DNA of 19,953 bases from Bacteroidales bacterium UBA1216 (GCA_002309255.1 DBXI01000068.1:1-19953); one strand, 5' to 3'; numbered from the stretch's first letter, positions 1-7,826 are shown. Program-made: numbers and translations. Notes: generated by a model from the letters alone, not told the origin.

Positions 1-1548
1 CCGGAAACCCCGAGACAAAAAATGATCGGTATGATGTACCTCGTGCTTACCGCCATGTTGGCGTTGAACGTAAGTACGAACGTACTCGATGCCTTCGGAA
101 AGGTGGACTCAAGTTTGCACGTCACATTGGACAATACGGTTGAGCAGAACGCTATGGCGTATCGTCGATTTGAGCGTGCTTACGCCGAGAACCCTCAGAA
201 GGTAGAAAAGTATTTCCTGCAAGCAGACTCCCTGCGAAGGGCTTCGGATTCTCTGTACGACTATATTCAGCACTTCAAGGTAGAGGTAGCCAAGCTTGTG
301 GACGGTGACGGTTATGACTCGCTGGCTCGCGAGATCATCAACAAGTCTGACTTCGATAAGCCTGGTCAGTATGCCATGGTTGAGGTGGATCCTGTTACGG
401 GTGAACCCAATGGTGAGGTGCTGAAACGCAATATTGAGAACTACCGTGACTTCCTGCTTTATCACACTATGGGCGAACGAGGTCGTAACGGTGGCCCGGG
501 ACGCGTCGTTCGTAGCATGTTCAACACTGATGGCGGTACGAACGCTGAGGGTGACTCAATTCCTTGGGTAGAGTCGGTATTCGAAGGTATGCCTGCAGGT
601 GCTGCAATGGCTATCCTGACCAAGTACCAGAACGATATCCGTTCGTATGAGAACCGTACTGTAACGCGTCTGTATCAGCGTATTGATGCCAATGACTTCA
701 AGGCGAACGATATACGTGCGTATGTGATTCCTAAATCGTCCTACGTTATCCGTGGTGACCAGTATGAGGCACAGATTATCCTTGCTGCCGTTGACTCAAC
801 CGCCAAGCCGGACTACTTTGTAGGAGGCGTTGAGCTGGGGGAGGACGGTATCTACCGTTGCACAGCCAGTGGTTCTGGGCTGCAGACCTATAGTGGTATA
901 GTTAAGTACAAACAAGGTCGTGACACGGTCAGCCTGCCGTTTGAGTCAGCATTCACCGTAGGTGAGCCTTCGGCTTCGGTTATGAACGAAGACCTGAACA
1001 TCATTTATCGTGACTTCGACAACCGATACGTCGTATCTGCTCCGGGTATGACCGACAACCAACTGAAGGTGAATGTATCCGGTGCTACAGTACATCGTCA
1101 GGGTAAGTTCTATATCCTGCGTCCGACGGCTGATGCTAAGACGGTTAAGGTAACTGTTCTTGCTGACATGAACGGACGTATGGCTACCATGGGCGAGAAG
1201 ACCTTTAAGGTACAGCGCCTGCCCCAACCTATGCCGTACTTCGTGGACGGTGGCAAGCAGGTTAGCTCAAGCGCTACACCGCGTAAGAGCCTGAACAAAA
1301 ATACTGTTCTTGAGATCGGTTATGGTGAAGACGGCCTGCTCGAAGTGCCTTTCGAGATCACAAGTTTTGACACCTATATCCTTCGTAAGACAGGTAAGTC
1401 GAGCGGAAACAAGTTCTCAGCTGCACAGCTCAAGCTCATCGGCCAGCTCAAGAGTGGCGATATGGTGCTCGTTCAGAACATCAAGTATCGTACCAAGGGT
1501 GGTGCAGAACAACTGTATCAGGGTAACTTGGCGCTCATATTAAAGTAA
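1..1548 (+). CDS. gldM: Gliding motility / type IX secretion protein GldM (PorM), 5' end missing
   Basis: GldM is the long periplasmic shaft of the type IX secretion (T9SS) motor. It is anchored in the inner membrane by one N-terminal helix that pairs with GldL, and it reaches toward the GldK/GldN ring at the outer membrane. The frame is open from base 1 and reads PETPRQK immediately before the ATG at 22. PRQKMIGMMYLVLTAMLALN is the typical GldM N-terminus, so the true start lies a few codons before the window and the ATG at 22 is internal. The hydrophobic stretch MMYLVLTAMLALNVS is the membrane anchor. The remaining roughly 490 residues form the repeated beta-domain periplasmic part. gldN follows 9 bases after the stop. 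gldK and gldL are expected just upstream, outside the window. The family call is firm; only the 5' end is missing. Confidence 0.95.
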   Translation, partial: PETPRQKMIGMMYLVLTAMLALNVSTNVLDAFGKVDSSLHVTLDNTVEQNAMAYRRFERAYAENPQKVEKYFLQADSLRRASDSLYDYIQHFKVEVAKLVDGDGYDSLAREIINKSDFDKPGQYAMVEVDPVTGEPNGEVLKRNIENYRDFLLYHTMGERGRNGGPGRVVRSMFNTDGGTNAEGDSIPWVESVFEGMPAGAAMAILTKYQNDIRSYENRTVTRLYQRIDANDFKANDIRAYVIPKSSYVIRGDQYEAQIILAAVDSTAKPDYFVGGVELGEDGIYRCTASGSGLQTYSGIVKYKQGRDTVSLPFESAFTVGEPSASVMNEDLNIIYRDFDNRYVVSAPGMTDNQLKVNVSGATVHRQGKFYILRPTADAKTVKVTVLADMNGRMATMGEKTFKVQRLPQPMPYFVDGGKQVSSSATPRKSLNKNTVLEIGYGEDGLLEVPFEITSFDTYILRKTGKSSGNKFSAAQLKLIGQLKSGDMVLVQNIKYRTKGGAEQLYQGNLALILK

Positions 1549-1557
1549 AAAATATCT

Positions 1558-2517
1558 ATGAAGAGAACACTTTTAGTCATCGTATTGGTGGGTGCTGCGC
1601 TTGGTATGCAGGCGCAACACCGCATCAATTCGTTCTTCGACGAACTGGGTACAGTACGTATCGAGACGCAGGAGTTGGACGAGAATGCTGATACCATCGC
1701 TACCATCTTTCACCGCACGGACGATATAGTATGGTCGCGCGTGATCTATCGCATCATTGATATGCGTTACAAGCAGAACTTCCAGCTCTACTTCCCCACT
1801 AACCCGGATGACCCGAAGTATTGGAGTCTGTTCCGCCTAATCATGGACGCCGTTGTTAACGGTCGTACCACATTGGACGGACAGCAGGAGTATCTGAGGC
1901 TGTATGGTGCAAACCCCCGTGGTATTAAGCCTATGTTTCCAGACTCAATGATTATCCCGCGTACAAAAGAGATGCAGACTGCATTCGCAGTACGTCCTAT
2001 GAGCGAGATCATTGATACTGACGACCGCGATGAGTACCTTGTGACGTATGACGACTCAATCACCCACAGACTGGATATCAATACGTATGGTTATGCCAAC
2101 TATGTACGAAACCAGATTAAGTATCTGACGATGGAGATCGTGTTCTTCGACAAGCACACATCCCGCTTCTATCAGAAGATCATGGCTATTGCTCCTCTGC
2201 AGTCGGCTATGGCATCAGATAGAGACCCGTACGACAACTTGGTTAACCAAGTACGTTTCTGGATCCTGTTCGATCATCTGCGTCCATTCATGGCTCGCAA
2301 GTACATGATTCCATTGAACAACAGCAGTAAGCGTGTTACATTCGACAACTTCTTTGCCGAACATATGTACACCTCGTACCTCGTTGGTGATGACAATATG
2401 TATGACCGTATGATCGTACAAGGTCAAGAACGTCTGACTGAGGATTTTGTTCACCGCGATCAGGAGCGCATAGCGAACGAACTGCTGAATACAGAATTGG
2501 ATCTTTGGGAATACTAA
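1558..2517 (+). CDS. gldN: Gliding motility / type IX secretion protein GldN (PorN)
   Basis: GldN/PorN is the periplasmic partner of the lipoprotein GldK/PorK. Together they form the large ring under the outer membrane that GldM contacts. The 319-residue product starts with a signal peptide (MKRTLLVIVLVGAALGMQAQ, cleavage likely after AQA or AQ). Family-type segments follow: DDIVWSRVIYRIIDMRYKQN around residues 52-71, then YFPTNP, and a C-terminal half rich in Tyr, Asp and Arg. It has no membrane segment beyond the signal peptide. It starts 9 bases after gldM stops, so the two are co-transcribed, and a strong hairpin directly after the stop closes the operon. Together with gldM this implies a protein-secreting T9SS. 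Gliding itself is not implied, because many non-gliding Bacteroidales carry these genes. Confidence 0.93.
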   Translation: MKRTLLVIVLVGAALGMQAQHRINSFFDELGTVRIETQELDENADTIATIFHRTDDIVWSRVIYRIIDMRYKQNFQLYFPTNPDDPKYWSLFRLIMDAVVNGRTTLDGQQEYLRLYGANPRGIKPMFPDSMIIPRTKEMQTAFAVRPMSEIIDTDDRDEYLVTYDDSITHRLDINTYGYANYVRNQIKYLTMEIVFFDKHTSRFYQKIMAIAPLQSAMASDRDPYDNLVNQVRFWILFDHLRPFMARKYMIPLNNSSKRVTFDNFFAEHMYTSYLVGDDNMYDRMIVQGQERLTEDFVHRDQERIANELLNTELDLWEY

Positions 2518-2522
2518 TCCAT

Positions 2523-2563
2523 CGCAAACAAGAGCAGGTGAAACAGCCTGCTCGTTTGCGTTT
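2523..2563 (+). terminator. Intrinsic terminator after gldN
   Basis: CGCAAAC, a 2-base bulge and GAGCAGG (2523-2538) pair perfectly with CCTGCTC-GTTTGCG (2547-2560) around an 8-base loop, giving 14 base pairs. A short T run (TTT, 2561-2563) follows. It sits 5 bases after the gldN stop and about 12 bases before the ftsX start. The T tract is weak, so some read-through into ftsX is likely; I see no separate promoter between the hairpin and ftsX. Confidence 0.8.
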
Positions 2564-2575
2564 AGTAGGTATATT

Positions 2576-3439
2576 ATGCAAAAGAAACGAAGATTTTGGA
2601 ATATGTATGTCACCACCTCCGTGAGTATCACGTTGGTGCTGTTCTTGGTAGGTCTGGTGGCAATGGTCACATTGTCTGCTCACCGCATGATTGAGCAGGT
2701 GAAGCACAATGTAACACTTACTGTAGTACTGCCTGCTGATGCTGACTCTGCACAGATAGCGCGATGTGGCGCTGTGCTGAAGGCTTCGCCGTATTGTCAT
2801 GCATGTCGGTATATATCGCGTGAGGATGCGCTGGCTGAGCATGTGCACTCGCTGGGCGATAATCCGGAGCAGTTCTTAGGCTATAACCCATTGCTGGCTT
2901 CGTATGAGGTGAGCCTCAATGCGGCATACGCCAATGCTGACAGTATAGCAGTGGTTGACCAACAACTGTCCGCTCTGCCGTATGTCAAGCAAGTGATATA
3001 TCAGAAGGATCTGGTTGACCTGCTTGAGCATAACGTCAGCCAGGTGACATTGGTGCTGCTGGGCTTGGCTGTGATGCTGCTGCTGATAGCATATGTGCTG
3101 ATAATCAATACGATCAGACTGCACGTGTATAGCCAGCGTTTCCTGATTAATACTATGCGTCTGGTAGGTGCTACGCCATGGGTGATCAAGCGGCCGTTTG
3201 TGGCGCGCAGCCTGCGTATGGGATGTTGGTCAGCACTCATGGCATTGGTTCTGCTGGCGGGGTTGTTCTACTATGTGCAATATTCGATGAACATCGTTCT
3301 GATGCCGCAGACCTGGATGAATGTGGCGTTCGTAGTTTGTGTTGTACTGCTGACAGGCGAACTGCTCACCCTGATCGGTGCACTGATAGCTGTAAATCGA
3401 TACATCCGTATGGACGCAGAACGCATGTACGCTATATAG
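2576..3439 (+). CDS. ftsX: Cell-division ABC-transporter-like permease FtsX
   Basis: FtsX is the membrane half of FtsEX, which uses ATP hydrolysis by FtsE to activate septal peptidoglycan hydrolases at division. The 287-residue protein has the FtsX plan: a cytoplasmic N-terminus, a membrane helix at about 14-34, a roughly 115-residue extracytoplasmic domain, and three further helices at about 155-178, 214-235 and 249-272. The conserved segment NTMRLVGATPWVIKRPF lies after the second helix. Its partner ftsE is not adjacent but at 19081-19746 on the same strand. Downstream are a DUF3098 gene and uppP, an order I recall from other Bacteroidales. The ATG at 2576 has no Shine-Dalgarno, as is usual in this phylum. 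Confidence 0.93.
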   Translation: MQKKRRFWNMYVTTSVSITLVLFLVGLVAMVTLSAHRMIEQVKHNVTLTVVLPADADSAQIARCGAVLKASPYCHACRYISREDALAEHVHSLGDNPEQFLGYNPLLASYEVSLNAAYANADSIAVVDQQLSALPYVKQVIYQKDLVDLLEHNVSQVTLVLLGLAVMLLLIAYVLIINTIRLHVYSQRFLINTMRLVGATPWVIKRPFVARSLRMGCWSALMALVLLAGLFYYVQYSMNIVLMPQTWMNVAFVVCVVLLTGELLTLIGALIAVNRYIRMDAERMYAI

Positions 3440-3465
3440 ACCACTACGATGAAAGAATAAAGATC

Positions 3466-3483
3466 GCAGCCAAACGTGGCTGC
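3466..3483 (+). other. Perfect hairpin between ftsX and the DUF3098 gene
   Basis: GCAGCCA (3466-3472) pairs with TGGCTGC (3477-3483) around the four-base loop AACG, a 7-bp stem. No T tract follows, so it is unlikely to be a strong terminator. It may be an RNA processing or stability element, or part of the repeat family seen in this gap. The structure is visible in the sequence; its role is unknown. Confidence 0.5.
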
Positions 3484-3508
3484 TGAAAGAGCAAAGATTT
3501 CTACGAAA

Positions 3509-3736
3509 ATGAAACAACTACCTAAATTCAATGCTATACTCATAGCCGTATGCGTGTTAATCATCGTTGTCGGTTTTGCACTGATGACCGGCGAACCATC
3601 CGGTGCTACGGAGTATAACCCGGATATTTTCTCCTTCCGCCGCATCACTTTGGGCCCGATGATCGCTCTGGGCGGCTTCGTGTTGATGATTGTGGCTATC
3701 TTGTTCCCAAAAAAGAATAAGGAGGTCAAGCAATGA
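3509..3736 (+). CDS. DUF3098 small membrane protein
   Basis: This is a 75-residue protein with two predicted membrane helices, roughly residues 8-27 (AILIAVCVLIIVVGFALMTG) and 49-66 (LGPMIALGGFVLMIVAILF). They are joined by a short loop carrying YNPDIFSFRRI, and the tail is basic (PKKNKEVKQ). This matches the DUF3098 family of Bacteroidota, whose function is unknown. I chose the ATG at 3509 because an in-frame GTG at 3476 would sit inside the hairpin loop and add an untypical charged segment. Its stop overlaps the uppP start (ATGA), so the two are translationally coupled. The place between ftsX and uppP suggests an envelope or division role, which is inference. Confidence 0.85.
   Translation: MKQLPKFNAILIAVCVLIIVVGFALMTGEPSGATEYNPDIFSFRRITLGPMIALGGFVLMIVAILFPKKNKEVKQ
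3718..3726 (+). promoter_or_regulatory. Strong Shine-Dalgarno sequence of uppP
   Basis: TAAGGAGGT matches the complement of the 16S 3' end over nine bases and lies 7 bases before the uppP ATG, within the last codons of the DUF3098 gene. Most other starts in the window have no such match, so this is unusual for a Bacteroidota gene. The bases also encode a Lys-Glu-Val stretch, so chance remains possible. Confidence 0.6.
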
Positions 3737-4548
3737 GCTGGTGGGAAGCGTTACTGTTGGGCATCATCCAAGGTTTGACGGAGTTCTTGCCGGTATCCAG
3801 TTCCGGTCACTTGGAGATTGGTCAAGCCGTTTTGGGTACAGCGGGTGAGGAAAACCTGACGTTTGCTGTTGTCGTACATACGGCAACGGTGTTGGCTACC
3901 ATCGTTATACTCTGGCGAGAGATTGCACAACTGTTCCGCGGCACGTTCTGCACCTTGGAGTGGAACGCGGAGAAGGATTATGTGGCCAAGATTGTAGTGT
4001 CAATGATTCCGGTGTTTGTGGTGGGTATGTTCTTCAAGGACGAGGTGGAAGCTTTCTTCGGCAACGGTTTGCTGCTCGTTGGCATATGCTTGATTATAAC
4101 AGCCTTCTTGTTGTATCTGAGCGAGTGGCTAAGTAAGCGTGTGGCTGCCCGGGGCAAGCATGCTCATGAGGTCACCTACCGCGATGCGTTTATCATCGGA
4201 TTGGCGCAAGCTTGCGCTGTGCTGCCCGGTTTGAGCCGGAGCGGCACAACGATAGCTACCGGTCTGCTCTGCGGCGTCAAGAAGGAGAGTGTGGCGCAGT
4301 TCTCATTCCTGATGGTGCTTATACCTATCTTGGGCGAGGCGTTCCTCGACCTGATCAAGCTCCTGCAAGGGGAGGTGGTCAGCAGTCTTGGGGTGGTGCC
4401 GCTGCTGGTGGGCTTTGTGGCTGCGTTCCTGACGGGATGTCTTGCCTGCAAGTTCATGCTCAGCATAGTGCGCAAGCAGAAGTTGATATACTTTGCCATC
4501 TACTGCCTCTGCGCCGGTGCATTCGCCATCATATGGTCGGTGTGCTAA
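3733..4548 (+). CDS. uppP: Undecaprenyl-diphosphate phosphatase UppP (BacA)
   Basis: UppP removes one phosphate from undecaprenyl pyrophosphate outside the cytoplasmic membrane and so recycles the lipid carrier for peptidoglycan and surface polysaccharide synthesis. Overproduction gives bacitracin resistance in other bacteria. The 271-residue protein shows both signature regions of the family: QGLTEFLPVSSSGHL at residues 13-27, with the active-site Glu, Ser and His, and PGLSRSGTT around residues 164-172, with the catalytic Arg and Ser. It is mostly hydrophobic, with about eight membrane segments. The start overlaps the preceding stop by ATGA and is preceded by an exceptional Shine-Dalgarno. 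truB follows after 42 bases. Confidence 0.96.
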   Translation: MSWWEALLLGIIQGLTEFLPVSSSGHLEIGQAVLGTAGEENLTFAVVVHTATVLATIVILWREIAQLFRGTFCTLEWNAEKDYVAKIVVSMIPVFVVGMFFKDEVEAFFGNGLLLVGICLIITAFLLYLSEWLSKRVAARGKHAHEVTYRDAFIIGLAQACAVLPGLSRSGTTIATGLLCGVKKESVAQFSFLMVLIPILGEAFLDLIKLLQGEVVSSLGVVPLLVGFVAAFLTGCLACKFMLSIVRKQKLIYFAIYCLCAGAFAIIWSVC

Positions 4549-4570
4549 CGGCAATAGATTCAATCACCAA

Positions 4571-4620
4571 ATGATCAAATCAATGACCAAATGGTAAATG
4601 ATCAAATGGTAAATGACCAA
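4571..4620 (+). repeat. Tandem word repeat in the truB leader, entering the reading frame
   Basis: Two 15-base copies, AAATGGTAAATGATC (4589-4603) and AAATGGTAAATGACC (4604-4618), differ at one base. They are preceded by two shorter relatives (AAATGATC, AAATCAATGACC). The second half lies inside truB and encodes the duplicated N-terminus MVNDQMVNDQ. A closely similar unit, AAATTGTAAATGATT, forms the rpmF leader. Confidence 0.8.
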
Positions 4621-5328
4621 CAGAATAAGTACCTTGAGGGGGTAGTATTGGTCTTTGACAAGCCTCTGCATTGGACGAGCTTTGATGTGGTTAATTGCGT
4701 TCGTGGTATGCTTTGCCGAACGCTTGGTGTGAAGAAACTCAAGGTGGGGCATGCTGGCACGTTAGATCCTTTGGCAACGGGCGTGGTGATTGTATGCACT
4801 GGCAAGCAGACCAAGCGCATCGATGATCTGATGAATCACACCAAGGAGTACGTGGCTACACTCCAGTTGGGCGCCACCACGCCAAGTTTCGATTTGGAAC
4901 ACCCGATAGATGCTACCTATACTACAGCGCATATAACGCGCGCAATGGTGGATGAGGTGCTTCCGACCTTCCTGGGTGAACAGTGGCAGGTGCCGCCGGT
5001 TTATTCGGCTGTGAAGATCAATGGCAAGCGCGCCTATGAATACGCACGCAAAGGGCAGCAGGATACGATAGAGATCAAGCCCAAACTGCTGGTGATCGAT
5101 GTGATAGAACTGCTGCAGTTCGATGCCGATACAATGCAACTGACGCTGCGCGTTGTGTGTTCTAAAGGAACATATATCCGCGCTCTAGCACGCGACATAG
5201 GACGGCGACTGCAGTCAGGCGCACACCTCATCGCACTCCGGCGCACGCGCGTAGGCGATTATACCATAGATAAGTGCCTTACTATCGAGCAACTGCAACA
5301 AGATTTAGAAACAATGAGCAAGGACTAA
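4591..5328 (+). CDS. truB: tRNA pseudouridine(55) synthase TruB
   Basis: TruB converts uridine 55 of the tRNA T-loop to pseudouridine. Key features are KPLHWTSFDVV near residue 24, the catalytic loop GHAGTLDPLATGV with Asp59, then PPVYSAVKINGKRAYEYAR and CSKGTYIRALARDIG. At about 245 residues it is a normal-length bacterial TruB ending soon after the catalytic domain. The N-terminus is odd: residues 1-10 are MVNDQ twice, encoded by a 15-base tandem repeat that continues from the leader, so either the ATG at 4591 or that at 4606 could be used. Homologous sequence begins only around residue 16. It follows uppP by 42 bases and precedes queA by 45, probably in one transcript. Confidence 0.95.
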   Translation: MVNDQMVNDQQNKYLEGVVLVFDKPLHWTSFDVVNCVRGMLCRTLGVKKLKVGHAGTLDPLATGVVIVCTGKQTKRIDDLMNHTKEYVATLQLGATTPSFDLEHPIDATYTTAHITRAMVDEVLPTFLGEQWQVPPVYSAVKINGKRAYEYARKGQQDTIEIKPKLLVIDVIELLQFDADTMQLTLRVVCSKGTYIRALARDIGRRLQSGAHLIALRRTRVGDYTIDKCLTIEQLQQDLETMSKD

Positions 5329-5373
5329 AGCCCAAAGTGGATTTTGTACCTTGTGAACAAAGAATACATACTT

Positions 5374-6498
5374 ATGAAGCTTAGTGAGTTTAAGTTCAAA
5401 TTACCAGAGAACCAGATTGCCCAGTTCCCTCCACTGCATCGCGAGGATGCTAAGATGCTTGTTTTACATCGTAACACGGGCAAGGTGGAACACAAATCAA
5501 TAGTAGAGCTGGTGGAATACTTCGACGAGCAGGATCTGATGGTCTTCAACGACACCAAGGTCTTCCCTGCTCGGCTGTACGGCATCAAGGAGAAGACGAA
5601 TGCCGAGATTGAGATCTTCCTGCTGCGCGAACTCAACCATAACGAATCATGCTGGGATGCTATCGTTGAGCCGGCACGTAAGATACGTATAGGCAATAAG
5701 CTCTACCTGGATGACGACAATACGATCATCGCCGAGGTGGTGGACAACACTACATCCCGCGGACGCACACTCCGCTTCGTGTCCGACTATTCGCCTGATA
5801 AACTCGTGGAGCAACTCTATGCTATGGGCACCACGCCTCTGCCCGAATATATCCGCCGTCCGATGAAGGCGGAGGCTTCGCGTAACTTCCGCAAGGAGTT
5901 CATGATCGAAGATGATCCGGAGCTTGAATCTATCGTTCGAGAGATGGACGAGGAGCGCTATCAGTCGATTTTTGCCAAGAATGTTGGCGCAGTGGCTGCA
6001 CCGGCTTCGTCCATACACATCAGCAAGAACCTGCTCAAGCGTATTGAGATCCGCGGTATCAACTACACCACGCTCACTTCGCATGTCAGCTTGGGTAACT
6101 TCAAGATCATTGATGTTGAGGATCTAAACAAACACAAGGTGGATTCGGAGCAGATCATCGTTGAGCAACCGTGTGTTGAAGCTGTTAATAAGGCCAAGCA
6201 GGGTAAGAAACGTATCTGTGCCGTTGGAACGGAGGTGTTCCGTGCACTGGAGTCTGTTGCGGGAACGAACGGACTGATCAAGGAGTATGAAGGCTGGACG
6301 AACCGCTTTATCTATCCGCCATACGATACACTTGTGCCCTGCGCACTGCTGGTGAACTTCTACTTCCCGCTATCCATTCAGCTAATGATGGTGGCTGCAT
6401 TTGGCGGCTACGAGCAGGTGATGGTAGCATACAAAGAGGCGCTCAAGAAGGGCTACCGCTTTGGTGACTACGGTGACGCAATGCTGATTGTAGATTAA
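5374..6498 (+). CDS. queA: S-adenosylmethionine:tRNA ribosyltransferase-isomerase QueA
   Basis: QueA transfers the ribosyl part of S-adenosylmethionine to preQ1 at the wobble position of GUN tRNAs, giving epoxyqueuosine. The 374-residue protein begins with the classical MKLSEFKFKLPENQIAQFP, which fixes the ATG at 5374 and rules out an in-frame TTG at 5344. Other family segments include VFNDTKVFPARLYG, a PEYIRRP motif, then NVGAVAAPASSIHIS and, near the C-terminus, TNRFIYPPYDT and LLVNFYFPLS. It is slightly longer than the roughly 350 residues usual for QueA. Another gene that can feed the queuosine pathway, folE, lies nearby on the opposite strand. Confidence 0.96.
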   Translation: MKLSEFKFKLPENQIAQFPPLHREDAKMLVLHRNTGKVEHKSIVELVEYFDEQDLMVFNDTKVFPARLYGIKEKTNAEIEIFLLRELNHNESCWDAIVEPARKIRIGNKLYLDDDNTIIAEVVDNTTSRGRTLRFVSDYSPDKLVEQLYAMGTTPLPEYIRRPMKAEASRNFRKEFMIEDDPELESIVREMDEERYQSIFAKNVGAVAAPASSIHISKNLLKRIEIRGINYTTLTSHVSLGNFKIIDVEDLNKHKVDSEQIIVEQPCVEAVNKAKQGKKRICAVGTEVFRALESVAGTNGLIKEYEGWTNRFIYPPYDTLVPCALLVNFYFPLSIQLMMVAAFGGYEQVMVAYKEALKKGYRFGDYGDAMLIVD

Positions 6499-6534
6499 TC
6501 TTTGCTCTTTCTGTATAGCGGTCTTTAATCTTTT
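6497..6534 (-). repeat. Dispersed intergenic repeat, copy in the queA-ung gap
   Basis: Read on the minus strand this gap contains AAAAGATTAAAGACC (6520-6534) and GAAAGAGCAAAGATT (6497-6511). The second word is identical, in the opposite orientation, to 3485-3499 in the ftsX-DUF3098 gap. The first recurs over 14 bases at 9391-9404 and over 12 bases in the 13525-13638 gap. The element overlaps the queA stop codon. Confidence 0.65.
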
Positions 6535-6550
6535 AACATTGCGGTCTAAT

Positions 6551-7213
6551 ATGAATGTACGTTTAGATGAATCGTGGCGATCGGTGCTCCAGCCGGAGTT
6601 TAACAAGCCGTATTTCGAGATCCTGACCTCGTTTGTGCGTCACGCCTATTCGACTGCTACATGTTATCCGCCAGCTAAACTGATCTTCCATGCATTCGAC
6701 GCGTGCCCTTTTGACAAGGTGCGCGTCGTTATATTAGGTCAGGATCCGTACCATGAGCCCGGTCAGGCTGAGGGGTGGGCGTTCTCTGTGCCAGACGGCG
6801 TACGCGTGCCGCCCAGTCTGGAAAATATCTACAAGGAACTCAACCGTGACTTGGGTAAACCAGTACCCTGTACGGGGCACTTGGCTTCGTGGGTGGAGCA
6901 GGGGGTACTGCTGCTGAACGCTACGCTCACCGTTGAGGCACATCGCGCCGGTAGCCATCAGAACAAGGGCTGGGAAGAACTCACCGATGCCGCAATCATG
7001 GCTCTTAATGAGCGCCGCGAACATCTGGTGTTCATGTTATGGGGGTGTTATGCGCAGCGGAAAGGACAATACATCAACCGACGTCGACATCTGGTGCTTG
7101 AGGCGCCGCATCCTAGTCCGCTATCTGCCTACCGTGGGTTCATCGGATGTGGACATTTCTCTGCTGCCAACAACTACCTGCAGCAGCACCATCTGCCGCC
7201 TATTCAGTGGTGA
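6551..7213 (+). CDS. ung: Uracil-DNA glycosylase (family 1, Ung)
   Basis: Ung removes uracil from DNA, the first step of base-excision repair. The 220-residue protein carries the family-1 motifs: GQDPYH at residues 63-68 with the water-activating Asp65, a uracil-binding Asn123 in LLNATLTV, and the HPSPLSA loop with His187. GHFSAANNYL near the end is also typical. The length is normal. The ATG at 6551 is chosen over an upstream TTG because it places the family N-terminus (W-x-x-x-L-x-P-E-F) correctly. The stop codon abuts that of folE on the other strand, so the two transcripts converge with no terminator between them. Confidence 0.97.
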   Translation: MNVRLDESWRSVLQPEFNKPYFEILTSFVRHAYSTATCYPPAKLIFHAFDACPFDKVRVVILGQDPYHEPGQAEGWAFSVPDGVRVPPSLENIYKELNRDLGKPVPCTGHLASWVEQGVLLLNATLTVEAHRAGSHQNKGWEELTDAAIMALNERREHLVFMLWGCYAQRKGQYINRRRHLVLEAPHPSPLSAYRGFIGCGHFSAANNYLQQHHLPPIQW

Positions 7214-7798
7214 TCAGTGCGTAATCAAATTAAGAAATTCCTGGCGTGTCTCTTTTCTGTTGAAAGCGCCGGTGAAGTCGGATGTGACTGTCAGCGAGTG
7301 CTGCTTCTGTACGCCGCGCATCTGCATGCATAGGTGCTCTGCTTCAATCACCACCATCACGCCCAGCGGGTTCAAGGTGCGCTGGATGCAGTCTTTGATC
7401 TCGCGCGTCAGGCGCTCCTGCACCTGCAGCCGGCGAGCAAACACATCCACCACGCGAGCAATCTTGCTTAGTCCGGTGATCCGGCCGTTAGGTATATATG
7501 CCACATGCGCCTTGCCGAAGAATGGCAGCATATGATGCTCGCATAGCGAGTAGAACTCTATATCCTTCACCACCACCATCTGCTGGTAATCCTCCTCGAA
7601 CAAGGCCGAGCGCAGTATAGCCTCGGGATCTTCCTTGTAACCCTTGGTCAGGTACTGCATCGACTTACCCACACGGTGCGGAGTACGCTTCAGTCCTTCG
7701 CGTTCAGGATCCTCACCTATCGCGCGTATGGTCTGCTCCACCTGAGCAGATATTTGATCCGTTACCTCAACGGATGGGGTGAATGCTTGTAAATCCAT
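7214..7798 (-). CDS. folE: GTP cyclohydrolase I (FolE)
   Basis: FolE opens and rearranges GTP to 7,8-dihydroneopterin triphosphate, the first step toward folate and also toward queuosine. The 194-residue protein shows EGLKRTPHRV at 34-43, the zinc ligands Cys86 and His89 in the CEHH motif, GRITGLSKIARVVDVFARR, and the third zinc ligand Cys157 in EHLCMQMRG. All catalytic features of the zinc-dependent type are present. It lies 28 bases after the SPOR gene on the same strand and is probably co-transcribed with it. The leader is A/G-rich and contains AGGTAAAA twice. Confidence 0.97.
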   Translation of the reverse strand: MDLQAFTPSVEVTDQISAQVEQTIRAIGEDPEREGLKRTPHRVGKSMQYLTKGYKEDPEAILRSALFEEDYQQMVVVKDIEFYSLCEHHMLPFFGKAHVAYIPNGRITGLSKIARVVDVFARRLQVQERLTREIKDCIQRTLNPLGVMVVIEAEHLCMQMRGVQKQHSLTVTSDFTGAFNRKETRQEFLNLITH

Positions 7799-7826
7799 TA
7801 ATTCCTTTTACCTTTCAATTTTCATT

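Noticed and set aside
2215..2848. Overlapping minus-strand frames across the gldN-ftsX junction
   Set aside because: They run through the gldN terminator and both genes and match no known family; considered as an antisense gene and dropped.
3476..3508. GTG start for the DUF3098 gene
   Set aside because: The GTG lies in the loop of a 7-bp hairpin and would add 11 residues not expected for the family; the ATG at 3509 is preferred, though this is not proven.
5347..5354. TACCTTGT before queA as a promoter -7 box
   Set aside because: It has one mismatch in the TTTG part and no TTTG about 20 bases upstream; queA is more simply read with truB.
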